A DNA stretch of 64,000 nucleotides from Isoperla grammatica (Eukaryota; Arthropoda; Insecta; Plecoptera; Perlodidae): contig OX246747.1 of NCBI GenBank assembly GCA_945910005.1, forward strand, positions 1,062,947-1,126,946, given 5' to 3'. This document shows positions 46,513-60,067 of this stretch, piece by piece (position 1 is the stretch's first letter; each line of letters opens with the position of its first letter). The notes under the pieces are model-generated. The model had not been told where the DNA came from and searched no databases. It worked only from the letters and a program-made list of their open reading frames with translations. The position numbers were made by a program, and so were the translations under genes.

Positions 46513-47737
46513 GCCGTTCGTCGGCAGATATCTAAAATATATATCGATATATATATATATATATCCGTAGATACGCATCTGCGATCTGTATGCAAATACT
46601 TACGTTGGGGACAGTATAGCAATGTCAGTTTGTCCGGCCACGCCGAGAGAAGCCAGGTGTTGATTGGACCATAGAGATACATGTTGAATGAATAGAGCGA
46701 CCCCGCTGAGATGTCTTTAGTGACCGTCTTGAACCTGTCCTAAACCTCTACTTTTGTCTCGCGATTTGTAAGTCATTGTATTTCTGTTCACGCCTTTTGT
46801 AAAACATATTCATCTTCTTGCTGCATGTTGTCCGTGGCTAAGTGTTGATCATGAGACTTGTTTTTGTTTGTCCAACAATGAAAACAACTGATTCAATTCA
46901 CCAAATGGAATCAGTAGTTATCATCGTTGGACACAAACTCAAAACGTCTTACGATCAATATACAGCAAGAAAATCAATACGATTTACGAAAAACGTGTTT
47001 CGAAATAAAATGTATTTTGTGACCGCAAGACATAAGAGAAGGGTTGAATGGCTCATGGGCTGAGCTGTCGACTGCCAGTGAGTCTAGACCCTTATTGGGG
47101 GCCGGCTCGGGTCTGTCACAATAGACACCTCAGTGGGGGCGTCACTTCACTATTACACGACAACACCTTGCTTCTTACGGCGTGGCTACTATGTGAAGGG
47201 CCTATAATGTACACAGCCTCGACTGTACGCGTGCAGTGGCGACAGGGGAAGGCTGCGCGGCGTCCGATCCCATTGATTGGCTGAAAGAGGCGTCATCCAT
47301 ATTGCATCAGCTGCTGGCGTGCGTCAGTTGTCCCCCCCCCCCCCCCCCTGCAGCGCCCCCTCCCGCGCCCGTAACTCCGAACAAAAATAACAACAAAATG
47401 AATTTAATATAACTCAACCGGCGCGCGCGATCCGTTAAAACGTGACCCCCCCCCCCCCCCCCCCCCCCCCTCCGAACCCAAGCGTGTTTTTTGGGGGAAA
47501 TTTCGCGCCGGTAATTTAATTTTCATTTCCCCTACCTATATATGTACTCAATTTTTATTTTTTTTATTTTCAACTTGTGTTTCATATTCATAAACGAAAC
47601 AATTTAAAAGTTTGATTGGTTAATAATTGTTATGCCGGCTACACACGTACACACAATGATAACTCTTTATTAAGGGTGTAGTTTTAATTGGCGGCATAAT
47701 CGAGCTTTGTGCATCACTTGATTGACATTTAGTGACT
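45704..47737. other. Long spacer with microsatellites and C-tracts
   Basis: No gene recognised. It holds (TCTG)n at 46291-46372 (about 20 repeats), (TC)n at 46459-46510, an AT tract near 46537-46564, and C-tracts at 47332-47348 and 47446-47470. A short inverted pair ATGCCG...CGGCAT lies at about 47632-47697. Open frames at 46842-47284 lack recognisable domains. Confidence 0.65.
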
Positions 47738-50700
47738 GACTTGTCATGGATGTGATCCTCGCGCCGCGCGGTCGCTGCGCTGGTCATGAGAAGTGCCACA
47801 TTATGCTCGAGTACAGTAGTGTCCATAGCGTGAAGCAACAGTCACGAAGACGTGGACTTGTCATGGATGTGATCCTCGCTGCGCTGGTCATGAGAAGTGC
47901 CACATTATGCTCGAGTACAGCAGTGTCCATAGCGTGAAGCAACAGTCACGAAGACGTGGACTTGTCATGGATGTGATCCTCGCTGCGCTGGTCATGAGAA
48001 GTGCCACATTATGCTCGAGTACAGTAGTGTCCATAGCGTGAAGCAACAGTCACGAAGACGTGGACTTGTCATGGATGTGATCCTCGCTGCGCTGGTCATG
48101 AGAAGTGCCACATTATGCTCGAGTACAGTAGTGTCCATAGCGTGAAGCAACAGTCACGAAGACGTGGACTTGTCATGGATGTGATCCTCGCTGCGCTGGT
48201 CATGAGAAGTGCCACATTATGCTCGAGTACAGCAGTGTCCATAGCGTGAAGCAACAGTCACGAAGACGTGGACTTGTCATGGATGTGATCCTCGCTGCGC
48301 TGGTCATGAGAAGTGCCACATTATGCTCGAGTACAGCAGTGTCCATAGCGTGAAGCAACAGTCACGAAGACGTGGACTTGTCATGGATGTGATCCTCGCT
48401 GCGCTGGTCATGAGAAGTGCCACATTATGCTCGAGTACAGCAGAGTCCATAGCGTGAAGCAACAGTCACGAAGACGTGGACTTGTCATGGATGTGATCCT
48501 CGCTGCGCTGGTCATGAGAAGTGCCACATTATGCTCGAGTACAGCAGTGTCAATAGCGTGAAGCAACAGTCACGAAGACGTGGACTTGTCATGGATGTGA
48601 TCCTCGCTGCGCTGGTCATGAGAAGTGCCACATTATGCTCGAGTACAGCAGAGTCCATAGCGTGAAGCAACAGTCACGAAGACGTGGACTTGTCATGGAT
48701 GTGATCCTCGCTGCGCTGGTCATGAGAAGTGCCACATTATGCTCGAGTACAGTAGTGTCCATAGCGTGAAGCAACAGTCACGAAGACGTGGACTTGTCAT
48801 GGATGTGATCCTCGCTGCGCTGGTCATGAGAAGTGCCACATTATGCTCGAGTACAGCAGAGTCCATAGCGTGAAGCAACAGTCACGAAGACGTGGACTTG
48901 TCATGGATGTGATCCTCGCTGCGCTGGTCATGAGAAGTGCCACATTATGCTCGAGTACAGTAGTGTCCATAGCGTGAAGCAACAGTCACGAAGACGTGGA
49001 CTTGTCATGGATGTGATCCTCGCTGCGCTGGTCATGAGAAGTGCCACATTATGCTCGAGTACAGTAGTGTCCATAGCGTGAAGCAACAGTCACGAAGACG
49101 TGGACTTGTCATGGATGTGATCCTCGCTGCGCTGGTCATGAGAAGTGCCACATTATGCTCGAGTACAGCAGTGTCCATAGCGTGAAGCAACAGTCACGAA
49201 GACGTGGACTTGTCATGGATGTGATCCTCGCTGCGCTGGTCATGAGAAGTGCCACATTATGCTCGAGTACAGTAGTGTCCATAGCGTGAAGCAACAGTCA
49301 CGAAGACGTGGACTTGTCATGGATGTGATCCTCGCTGCGCTGGTCATGAGAAGTGCCACATTATGCTCGAGTACAGTAGTGTCCATAGCGTGAAGCAACA
49401 GTCACGAAGACGTGGACTTGTCATGGATGTGATCCTCGCTGCGCTGGTCATGAGAAGTGCCACATTATGCTCGAGTACAGCAGTGTCCATAGCGTGAAGC
49501 AACAGTCACGAAGACGTGGACTTGTCATGGATGTGATCCTCGCTGCGCTGGTCATGAGAAGTGCCACATTATGCTCGAGTACAGCAGTGTCCATAGCGTG
49601 AAGCAACAGTCACGAAGACGTGGACTTGTCATGGATGTGATCCTCGCTGCGCTGGTCATGAGAAGTGCCACATTATGCTCGAGTACAGCAGTGTCCATAG
49701 CGTGAAGCAACAGTCACGAAGACGTGGACTTGTCATGGATGTGATCCTCGCTGCGCTGGTCATGAGAAGTGCCACATTATGCTCGAGTACAGCAGAGTCC
49801 ATAGCGTGAAGCAACAGTCACGAAGACGTGGACTTGTCATGGATGTGATCCTCGCTGCGCTGGTCATGAGAAGTGCCACATTATGCTCGAGTACAGCAGT
49901 GTCCATAGCGTGAAGCAACAGTCACGAAGACGTGGACTTGTCATGGATGTGATCCTCGCTGCGCTGGTCAAGAGAAGTGCCACATTATGCTCGAGTACAG
50001 TAGTGTCAATAGCGTGAAGCAACAGTCACGAAGACGTGGACTTGTCATGGATGTGATCCTCGCTGCGCTGGTCATGAGAAGTGCCACATTATGCTCGAGT
50101 ACAGCAGTGTCCATAGCGTGAAGCAACAGTCACGAAGACGTGGACTTGTCATGGATGTGATCCTCGCTGCGCTGGTCATGAGAAGTGCCACATAATGCTC
50201 GAGTACAGTAGAGTCCATAGCGTGAAGCAACAGTCACGAAGACGTGGACTTGTCATGGATGTGATCCTCGCTGCGCTGGTCATGAGAAGTGCCACATTAT
50301 GCTCGAGTACAGTAGTGTCCATAGCGTGAAGCAACAGTCACGAAGACGTGGACTTGTCATGGATGTGATCCTCGCTGCGCTGGTCATGAGAAGTGCCACA
50401 TTATGCTCGAGTACAGCAGTGTCCATAGCGTGAAGCAACAGTCACGAAGACGTGGACTTGTCATGGATGTGATCCTCGCTGCGCTGGTCATGAGAAGTGC
50501 CACATTATGCTCGAGTACAGCAGTGTCCATAGCGTGAAGCAACAGTCACGAAGACGTGGACTTGTCATGGATGTGATCCTCGCTGCGCTGGTCATGAGAA
50601 GTGCCACATTATGCTCGAGTACAGCAGTGTCCATAGCGTGAAGCAACAGTCACGAAGACGTGGACTTGTCATGGATGTGATCCTCGCTGCGCTGGTCATG

Positions 50701-53700
50701 AGAAGTGCCACATTATGCTCGAGTACAGCAGTGTCCATAGCGTGAAGCAACAGTCACGAAGACGTGGACTTGTCATGGATGTGATCCTCGCTGCGCTGGT
50801 CATGAGAAGTGCCACATTATGCTCGAGTACAGCAGTGTCCATAGCGTGAAGCAACAGTCACGAAGACGTGGACTTGTCATGGATGTGATCCTCGCTGCGC
50901 TGGTCAAGAGAAGTGCCACATTATGCTCGAGTACAGCAGTGTCCATAGCGTGAAGCAACAGTCACGAAGACGTGGACTTGTCATGGATGGTGATCCTCGC
51001 TGCGCTGGTCATGAGAAGTGCCACATTATGCTCGAGTACAGCAGTGTCCATAGCGTGAAGCAACAGTCACGAAGACGTGGACTTGTCATGGATGTGATCC
51101 TCGCTGCGCTGGTCATGAGAAGTGCCACATTATGCTCGAGTACAGCAGAGTCCATAGCGTGAAGCAACAGTCACGAAGACGTGGACTTGTCATGGATGTG
51201 ATCCTCGCTGCGCTGGTCATGAGAAGTGCCACATTATGCTCGAGTACAGCAGTGTCCATAGCGTGAAGCAACAGTCACGAAGACGTGGACTTGTCATGGA
51301 TGTGATCCTCTCTGCGCTGGTCATGAGAAGTGCCACATTATGCTCGAGTACAGCAGTGTCCATAGCGTGAAGCAACAGTCACGAAGACGTGGACTTGTCA
51401 TGGATGTGATCCTCGCTGCGCTGGTCATGAGAAGTGCCACATTATGCTCGAGTACAGCAGAGTCCATAGCGTGAAGCAACAGTCACGAAGACGTGGACTT
51501 GTCATGGATGTGATCCTCGCTGCGCTGGTCATGAGAAGTGCCACATTATGCTCGAGTACAGCAGAGTCCATAGCGTGAAGCAACAGTCACGAAGACGTGG
51601 ACTTGTCATGGATGTGATCCTCGCTGCGCTGGTCATGAGAAGTGCCACATTATGCTCGAGTACAGTAGAGTCCATAGCGTGAAGCAACAGTCACGAAGAC
51701 GTGGACTTGTCATGGATGTGATCCTCGCTGCGCTGGTCATGAGAAGTGCCACATTATGCTCGAGTACAGCAGTGTCCATAGCGTGAAGCAACAGTCACGA
51801 AGACGTGGACTTGTCATGGATGTGATCCTCGCTGCGCTGGTCATGAGAAGTGCCACATTATGCTCGAGTACAGCAGTGTCCATAGCGTGAAGCAACAGTC
51901 ACGAAGACGTGGACTTGTCATGGATGTGATCCTCGCTGCGCTGGTCATGAGAAGTGCCACATTATGCTCGAGTACAGTAGTGTCCATAGCGTGAAGCAAC
52001 AGTCACGAAGACGTGGACTTGTCATGGATGTGATCCTCGCTGCGCTGGTCATGAGAAGTGCCACATAATGCTCGAGTACAGCAGTGTCCATAGCGTGAAG
52101 CAACAGTCACGAAGACGTGGACTTGTCATGGATGTGATCCTCGCTGCGCTGGTCATGAGAAGTGCCACATTATGCTCGAGTACAGCAGTGTCCATAGCGT
52201 GAAGCAACAGTCACGAAGACGTGGACTTGTCATGGATGTGATCCTCGCTGCGCTGGTCATGAGAAGTGCCACATTATGCTCGAGTACAGCAGTGTCCATA
52301 GCGTGAAGCAACAGTCACGAAGACGTGGACTTGTCATGGATGTGATCCTCGCTGCGCTGGTCATGAGAAGTGCCACATTATGCTCGAGTACAGTAGTGTC
52401 CATAGCGTGAAGCAACAGTCACGAAGACGTGGACTTGTCATGGATGTGATCCTCGCTGCGCTGGTCATGAGAAGTGCCACATTATGCTCGAGTACAGCAG
52501 TGTCCATAGCGTGAAGCAACAGTCACGAAGACGTGGACTTGTCATGGATGTGATCCTCGCTGCGCTGGTCATGAGAAGTGCCACATAATGCTCGAGTACA
52601 GAAGTGTCCATAGCGTAAAGCAACAGTCACGAAGACGTGGACTTGTCATGGATGTGATCCTCGCTGCGCTGGTCATGAGAAGTGCCACATAATGCTCGAG
52701 TACAGAAGTGTCCATAGCGTGAAGCAACAGTCACGAAGACGTGGACTTGTCATGGATGGTGATCCTCGCTGCGCTGGTCATGAGAAGTGCCACATAATGC
52801 TCGAGTACAGAAGTGTCCATAGCGTGAAGCAACAGTCACGAAGACGTGGACTTGTCATGGATGTGATCCTCGCTGCGCTGGTCATGAGAAGTGCCACATT
52901 ATGCTCGAGTACAGTTGAGTCCATAGCGTGAAGCAACAGTCACGAGGACGTGGACTTGTCATGGATGTGATCCTCGCTGCGCTGGTCATGAGAAGTGCCA
53001 CATTATGCTCGAGTACAGCAGTGTCCATAGCGTGAAGCAACAGTCACCAAGACGTGGACTTGTCATGGATGTGATCCTCGCTGCGCTGGTCATGAGAAGT
53101 GCCACATTATGCTCGAGTACAGCAGAGTCCATAGCGTGAAGCAACAGTCACGAAGACGTGGACTTGTCATGGATGTGATCCTCGCTGCGCTGGTCATGAG
53201 AAGTGCCACATAATGCTCGAGTACAGCAGAGTCCATAGCGTGAAGCAACAGTCACGAAGACGTGGACTTGTCATGGATGTGATCCTCGCTGCGCTGGTCA
53301 TGAGAAGTGCCACATTATGCTCGAGTACAGCAGTGTCCATAGCGTGAAGCAACAGTCACGAAGACGTGGACTTGTCATGGATGTGATCCTCGCTGCGCTG
53401 GTCATGAGAAGTGCCACATTATGCTCGAGTACAGCAGAGTCCATAGCGTGAAGCAACAGTCACGAAGACGTGGACTTGTCATGGATGTGATCCTCGCTGC
53501 GCTGGTCATGAGAAGTGCCACATTATGCTCGAGTACAGTAGTGTCCATAGCGTGAAGCAACAGTCACGAAGACGTGGACTTGTCATGGATGTGATCCTCG
53601 CTGCGCTGGTCATGAGAAGTGCCACATTATGCTCGAGTACAGCAGTGTCCATAGCGTGAAGCAACAGTCACGAAGACGTGGACTTGTCATGGATGTGATC

Positions 53701-54806
53701 CTCGCTGCGCTGGTCATGAGAAGTGCCACATTATGCTCGAGTACAGCAGTGTCCATAGCGTGAAGCAACAGTCACGAAGACGTGGACTTGTCATGGATGT
53801 GATCCTCGCTGCGCTGGTCATGAGAAGTGCCACATTATGCTCGAGTACAGCAGTGTCCATAGCGTGAAGCAACAGTCACGAAGACGTGGACTTGTCATGG
53901 ATGTGATCCTCGCTGCGCTGGTCATGAGAAGTGCCACATTATGCTCGAGTACAGCAGTGTCCATAGCGTGAAGCAACAGTCACGAAGACGTGGACTTGTC
54001 ATGGATGTGATCCTCGCTGCGCTGGTCATGAGAAGTGCCACATTATGCTCGAGTACAGCAGTGTCCATAGCGTGAAGCAACAGTCACGAAGACGTGGACT
54101 TGTCATGGATGTGATCCTCGCTGCGCTGGTCATGAGAAGTGCCACATTATGCTCGAGTACAGTAGTGTCCATAGCGTGAAGCAACAGTCACGAAGACGTG
54201 GACTTGTCATGGATGTGATCCTCGCTGCGCTGGTCATGAGAAGTGCCACATAATGCTCGAGTACAGTAGAGTCCATAGCGTGAAGCAACAGTCACGAAGA
54301 CGTGGACTTGTCATGGATGTGATCCTCGCTGCGCTGGTCATGAGAAGTGCCACATTATGCTCGAGTACAGCAGAGTCCATAGCGTGAAGCAACAGTCACG
54401 AAGACGTGGACTTGTCATGGATGTGATCCTCGCTGCGCTGGTCATGAGAAGTGCCACATTATGCTCGAGTACAGCAGAGTCCATAGCGTGAAGCAACAGT
54501 CACGAAGACGTGGACTTGTCATGGATGTGATCCTCGCTGCGCTGGTCATGAGAAGTGCCACATTATGCTCGAGTGCAGCAGTGTCCATAGCGTGAAGCAA
54601 CAGTCACGAAGACGTGGACTTGTCATGGATGTGATCCTCGCTGCGCTGGTCATGAGAAGTGCCACATTATGCTCGAGTACAGCAGTGTCCATAGCGTGAA
54701 GCAACAGTCACGAAGACGTGGACTTGTCATGGATGTGATCCTCGCTGCGCTGGTCATGAGAAGTGCCACATAATGCTCGAGTACAGCAGTGTCCATAGCG
54801 TGAAGC
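47738..54806. repeat. 104-bp tandem array (~68 units)
   Basis: The largest array. The unit includes GACTTGTCATGGATGTGATC, CGCTGCGCTGGTCATGAGAA and CATAGCGTGAAGCAACAGTC. The first unit has an extra 13 bp (GCGCCGCGCGGTC region). Variants are CAGCAG/CAGTAG/CAGAAG, GTGTCC/GAGTCC and CATTATG/CATAATG. Two units have an extra G (GATGGTGATCC, near 50986 and 52755). Short open frames arise only in those units. It stops in mid-unit at GTGAAGC and the next array begins at the following base. Confidence 0.98.
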
Positions 54807-56416
54807 GGTGCCTGGTCGCTTAGCTGGGCCAGTCACAGTCACACGGCCAGTATGACGTCATCTCTCTGCTCGTTAGCGGTGCCTGGTCGCTTAGCTGGGC
54901 CAGTCACAGTCACACGGCCAGCATGACGTCATCTCTCTGCTCGTTAGCGGTGCCTGGTCGCTTAGCTGGGCCAGTCACAGTCACACGGCCAGTATGACGT
55001 CATCTCTCTGCTCGTTAGCGGTGCCTGGTCGCTTAGCTGGGCCAGTCACAGTCACACGGCCAGTATGACGTCATCTCTCTGCTCGTTAGCGGTGCCTGGT
55101 CGCTTAGCTGGGCCAGTCACAGTCACACGGCCAGTATGACGTCATCTCTCTGCTCGTTAGCGGTGCCTGGTCGCTTAGCTGGGCCAGTCACAGTCACACG
55201 GCCAGTATGACGTCATCTCTCTGCTCGTTAGCGGTGCCTGGTCGCTTAGCTGGGCCAGTCACAGTCACACGGCCAGTATGACGTCATCTCTGTGCTCGTT
55301 AGCGGTGCCTGGTCGCTTAGCTGGGCCAGTCACAGTCACACGGCCAGTATGACGTCATCTCTCTGCTCGTTAGCGGTGCCTGGTCGCTTAGCTGGGCCAG
55401 TCACAGTCACACGGCCAGTATGACGTCATCTCTCTGCTCGTTAGCGGTGCCTGGTCGCTTAGCTGGGCCAGTCACAGTCACACGGCCAGTATGACGTCAT
55501 CTCTCTGCTCGTTAGCGGTGCCTGGTCGCTTAGCTGGGCCAGTCACAGTCACACGGCCAGTATGACGTCATCTCTCTGCTCGTTAGCGGTGCCTGGTCGC
55601 TTAGCTGGGCCAGTCACAGTCACACGGCCAGTATGACGTCATCTCTCTGCTCGTTAGCGGTGCCTGGTCGCTTAGCTGGGCCAGTCACAGTCACACGGCC
55701 AGTATGACGTCATCTCTCTGCTCGTTAGCGGTGCCTGGTCGCTTAGCTGGGCCAGTCACAGTCACACGGCCAGTATGACGTAATCTCTCTGCTCGTTAGC
55801 GGTGCCTGGTCGCTTAGCTGGGCCAGTCACAGTCACACGGCCAGTATGACGTCATCTCTCTGCTCGTTAGCGGTGCCTGGTCGCTTAGCTGGGCCAGTCA
55901 CAGTCACACGGCCAGTATGACGTCATCTCTCTGCTCGTTAGCGGTGCCTGGTCGCTTAGCTGGGCCAGTCACAGTCACACGGCCAGTATGACGTCATCTC
56001 TCTGCTCGTTAGCGGTGCCTGGTCGCTTAGCTGGGCCAGTCACAGTCACACGGCCAGTATGACGTCATCTCTCTGCTCGTTAGCGGTGCCTGGTCGCTTA
56101 GCTGGGCCAGTCACAGTCACACGGCCAGTATGACGTCATCTCTGTGCTCGTTAGCGGTGCCTGGTCGCTTAGCTGGGCCAGTCACAGTCACACGGCCAGT
56201 ATGACGTCATCTCTCTGCTCGTTAGCGGTGCCTGGTCGCTTAGCTGGGCCAGTCACAGTCACACGGCCAGTATGACGTCATCTCTCTGCTCGTTAGCGGT
56301 GCCTGGTCGCTTAGCTGGGCCAGTCACAGTCACACGGCCAGTATGACGTCATCTCTCTGCTCGTTAGCGGTGCCTGGTCGCTTAGCTGGGCCAGTCACAG
56401 TCACACGGCCAGTATG
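54807..56416. repeat. 71-bp tandem array (~22 units) with full CRE sites
   Basis: The unit includes GGTGCCTGGTCGCTTAGCTG, CACAGTCACACGGCCAGTAT and TGACGTCATCTC. TGACGTCA (CRE palindrome) is present in essentially every unit; one near 55777 reads TGACGTAA. It adjoins the 104-bp array on the left and the 64-bp array on the right with no spacer. Confidence 0.98.
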
Positions 56417-56661
56417 TTGTACCTTGGAAACACGTATAACCCACCAAGCCACGTATCTCCGTAGCTTCAGTGTCTGTGTCATGTACCTTGGAAACACGTA
56501 TAACCCACCAAGCCACGTATCTCCGTAGCTTCAGTGTCTGTGTCATGTACCTTGGAAACACGTATAACCCACCAAGCCACGTATCTCCGTAGCTTCAGTG
56601 TCTGTGTCATGTACCTTGGAAACACGTATAACCCACCAAGCCACGTATCTCCATAGCTTCA
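56414..56661. repeat. 64-bp tandem array (4 units)
   Basis: The unit includes ATGTACCTTGGAAACACGTA, CCACCAAGCCACGTATCTCC and GTAGCTTCAGTGTCTGTGTC. It starts by sharing AGTATG with the last 71-bp unit. The last unit ends at ATAGCTTCACG. Confidence 0.95.
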
Positions 56662-56924
56662 CGTTGAATAAACTAAAATCATTGCCCCTCCCTCGAAATT
56701 ACCCAATTTAAAACCCTCGTTATAATTATTAATACATTAATTAAAAAGCTTGCGCAAGCCACCTACCGATTCCACCAAAGTACTTAATAGTAAATTACCG
56801 TACACGGTTAAATACATCTAAACAAGCAATAATAAACCAATTACCCTAAAAGCCAGTCCGACAGTAGTGAACGGAGGCTTTCAACCCGTATCAATGGGCA
56901 AGACACAATACGCCCATTGAAACC
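56662..56924. other. Spacer ending in the seed of the 80-bp array
   Basis: AT-rich, no gene. The right end (56882-56910) has CAACCCGTATCAATGGGCAA and GACACAATA, closely matching 59376-59405 before the 124-bp array. Confidence 0.7.
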
Positions 56925-58894
56925 GATCTGCTATAGAAGGCTGTGGTTGCCCACAGTACGGGCGGCGGGGTTTCAACCTCCCCGCTCGCTGCCATCAGTC
57001 TCCCGATCTGCTATAGAAGGCAGTGGTTGCCCACAGTACGGGCGGCGGGGTTACAACCTCCCCGCTCGCTGCCATCAGTCTCCCGATCTGCTATAGAAGG
57101 CAGTGGTTGCCCACAGTACGGGCGGCGGGGTTTCAACCTCCCCGCTCGCTGCCATCAGTCTCCCGATCTGCTATAGAAGGCAGTGGTTGCCCACAGTACG
57201 GGCGGCGGGGTTTCAACCTCCCCGCTCGCTGCCATCAGTCTCCCGATCTGCTATAGAAGGCAGTGGTTGCCCACAGTACGGGCGGCGGGGTTTCAACCTC
57301 CCCGCTCGCTGCCATCAGTCTCCCGATCTGCTATAGAAGGCAGTGGTTGCCCACAGTACGGGCGGCGGGGTTTAAACCTCCCCGCTCGCTGCCATCAGTC
57401 TCCCGATCTGCTATAGAAGGCAGTGGTTGCCCACAGTACGGGCGGCGGGGTTACAACCTCCCCGCTCGCTGCCATCAGTCTCCCGATCTGCTATAGAAGG
57501 CAGTGGTTGCCCACAGTACGGGCGGCGGGGTTTCAACCTCCCCGCTCGCTGCCATCAGTCTCCCGATCTGCTATAGAAGGCAGTGGTTGCCCACAGTACG
57601 GGCGGCGGGGTTACAACCTCCCCGCTCGCTGCCATCAGTCTCCCGATCTGCTATAGAAGGCAGTGGTTGCCCACAGTACGGGCGGCGGGGTTACAACCTC
57701 CCCGCTCGCTGCCATCAGTCTCCCGATCTGCTATAGAAGGCAGTGGTTGCCCACAGTACGGGCGGCGGGGTTTCAACCTCCCCGCTCGCTGCCATCAGTC
57801 TCCCGATCTGCTATAGAAGGCAGTGGTTGCCCACAGTACGGGCGGCGGGGTTTCAACCTCCCCGCTCGCTGCCATCAGTCTCCCGATCTACTATAGAAGG
57901 CAGTGGTTGCCCACAGTACGGGCGGCGGGGTTACAACCTCCCCGCTCGCTGCCATCAGTCTCCCGATCTGCTATATAAGGCAGTGGTTGCCCACAGTACG
58001 GGCGGCGGGGTTACAACCTCCCCACTCGCTGCCATCAGTCTCCCGATCTGCTATAGAAGGCAGTGGTTGCCCACAGTACGGGCGGCGGGGTTACAACCTC
58101 CCCGCTCGCTGCCATCAGTCTCCCGATCTGCTATAGAAGGCAGTGGTTGCCCACAGTACGGGCGGCGGGGTTACAACCTCCCCGCTCGCTGCCATCAGTC
58201 TCCCGATCTGCTATAGAAGGCAGTGGTTGCCCACAGTACGGGCGGCGGCGTTACAACCTCCCCGCTCGCTGCCATCAGTCTCCCGATCTACTATAGAAGG
58301 CAGTGGTTGCCCACAGTACGGGCGGCGGGGTTACAACCTCCCCGCTCGCTGCCATCAGTCTCCCGATCTGCTATAGAAGGCAGTGGTTGCCCACAGTACG
58401 GGCGGCGGGGTTTCAACCTCCCCGCTCGCTGCCATCAGTCTCCCGATCTGCTATAGAAGGCAGTGGTTGCCCACAGTACGGGCGGCGGGGTTTCAACCTC
58501 CCCGCTCGCTGCCATCAGTCTCCCGATCTGCTATAGAAGGCAGTGGTTGCCCACAGTACGGGCGGCGGGGTTTCAACCTCCCCGCTCGCTGCCATCAGTC
58601 TCCCGATCTGCTATAGAAGGCAGTGGTTGCCCACAGTACGGGCGGCGGGGTTTCAACCTCCCCGCTCGCTGCCATCAGTCTCCCGATCTGCTATAGAAGG
58701 CAGTGGTTGCCCACAGTACGGGCGGCGGGGTTACAACCTCCCCGCTCGCTGCCATCAGTCTCCCGATCTGCTATATAAGGCAGTGGTTGCCCACAGTACG
58801 GGCGGCGGGGTTTCAACCTCCCCGCTCGCTGCCATCAGTCTCCCGATCTGCTATAGAAGGCAGTGGTTGCCCACAGTACGGGCGGCGGGGTTAC
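56925..58894. repeat. 80-bp tandem array (~25 units)
   Basis: The unit includes CGATCTGCTATAGAAGGCAG, CACAGTACGGGCGGCGGGG and CTCGCTGCCATCAGTCTCCC. The main variant is GGTTTCAACC/GGTTACAACC, mixed along the array. It contains no indels that I saw, so register is kept. Repeated 77-codon open frames are by-products. Confidence 0.98.
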
Positions 58895-59388
58895 ACAAAT
58901 TAGCCCTGAACCGAATAGGCCAGACGTTCATTCTACAGCTGAAACGCACAATATGCAATAGACAAAACTCTCGTATAATAGGTTACCAATATGCTGCCAG
59001 TACTCTATCTAAAAATAAAATAAAAACGTCGGTTAAAGCTGTATACAAACTCCTACCATGCGGAAACCCCGATATTTGATTTCCTCTTACGATTACTATA
59101 GAATGCTTCACAATTTTCCAAAAAATGAACCGGAATATGTAATATCCTATCGTGTGACCCACCCTTCAGTAGTTATAGTCGGCAATAAGCAACGAATTAA
59201 TCATTGACAAAATATGTGTGTGCTCAAGGGGGGGGGGGGGGGGGGGGGAAATAACTCAGGTAACTGTCGTCAATTAAAATGTGTGACGACATATTTAGGT
59301 TTTCCTTTTCACCTTTTACCATCCCTTTGCAATAATTATTTGTTACACTTCCTTTCAACCGGTTTTTTAGTCTCGAAACCCGTATCGA
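58895..59388. other. Spacer with poly-G tract and array seed
   Basis: No gene seen. It holds a G-tract at 59228-59248. Its right end contains AAACCCGTATCGACGAACAA, homologous to the left flank of the 80-bp array. Confidence 0.75.
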
Positions 59389-59764
59389 CGAACAAGACAC
59401 AATAATATGCCTCGTACTTCCCCCCTCGCTGCCATCATTGTCCCGATCTGTTAGTCCATATGATGATACTACTGGTGTACAAGTAAACTGTGACTTGGAG
59501 CCGTGATAGCAACGAACAAGACACAATAATATGCCTCGTACTTCCCCCCTCGCTGCCATCATTGTCCCGATCTGTTAGTCCATATGATGATACTACTGGT
59601 GTACAAGTAAACTGTGACTTGGAGCCGTCATAACAACGAACAAGACACAATAATATGCCTCGTACTTCCCCCCTCGCTGCCATCATTGTCCCGATCTGTT
59701 AGTCAATATGATGATACTACTGGTGTACAAGTAAACTGTGACTTGGAGCCGTCATAACAACGAA
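59389..59764. repeat. 124-bp tandem array (3 units)
   Basis: The unit includes AACGAACAAGACACAATAAT, CCCTCGCTGCCATCATTG, TCCCGATCTGTTAGTC and GTGACTTGGAGCCGT. Its middle part is homologous to part of the 80-bp unit (CTCGCTGCCATCA then TCCCGATCTG). Confidence 0.95.
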
Positions 59765-60067
59765 GCACATCATAAAGTATGAACGGCCTCTGCTGGAAAT
59801 CAGCTTTGTATCCGAGTTCGTTAGACTTAAAAATAAATATTTATTTTATTTATGTTGATGAAGTATATGTATTGTGTAGGCATTTTTAAAAGTAAGTTCG
59901 CGGATAAGTTGTAAGGGTTGGATGGGTGGGATATATATCGGGATACAAAGGAATACTTAATTGAATACATAATAAAAGGAATATATAATTGAAGGGCAAA
60001 AGAACGAGGAGGGGTCGGTCAGTCGTTTTTATTAATTAAAGGGTTAAAAATAAAACGTTTGGTGACA
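59765..60067. other. AT-rich spacer
   Basis: No gene or repeat recognised in about 300 bp. Confidence 0.7.

Noticed and set aside
46842..47284. Two overlapping ~75-codon frames
   Set aside because: No motif, no splice context, and length expected by chance.
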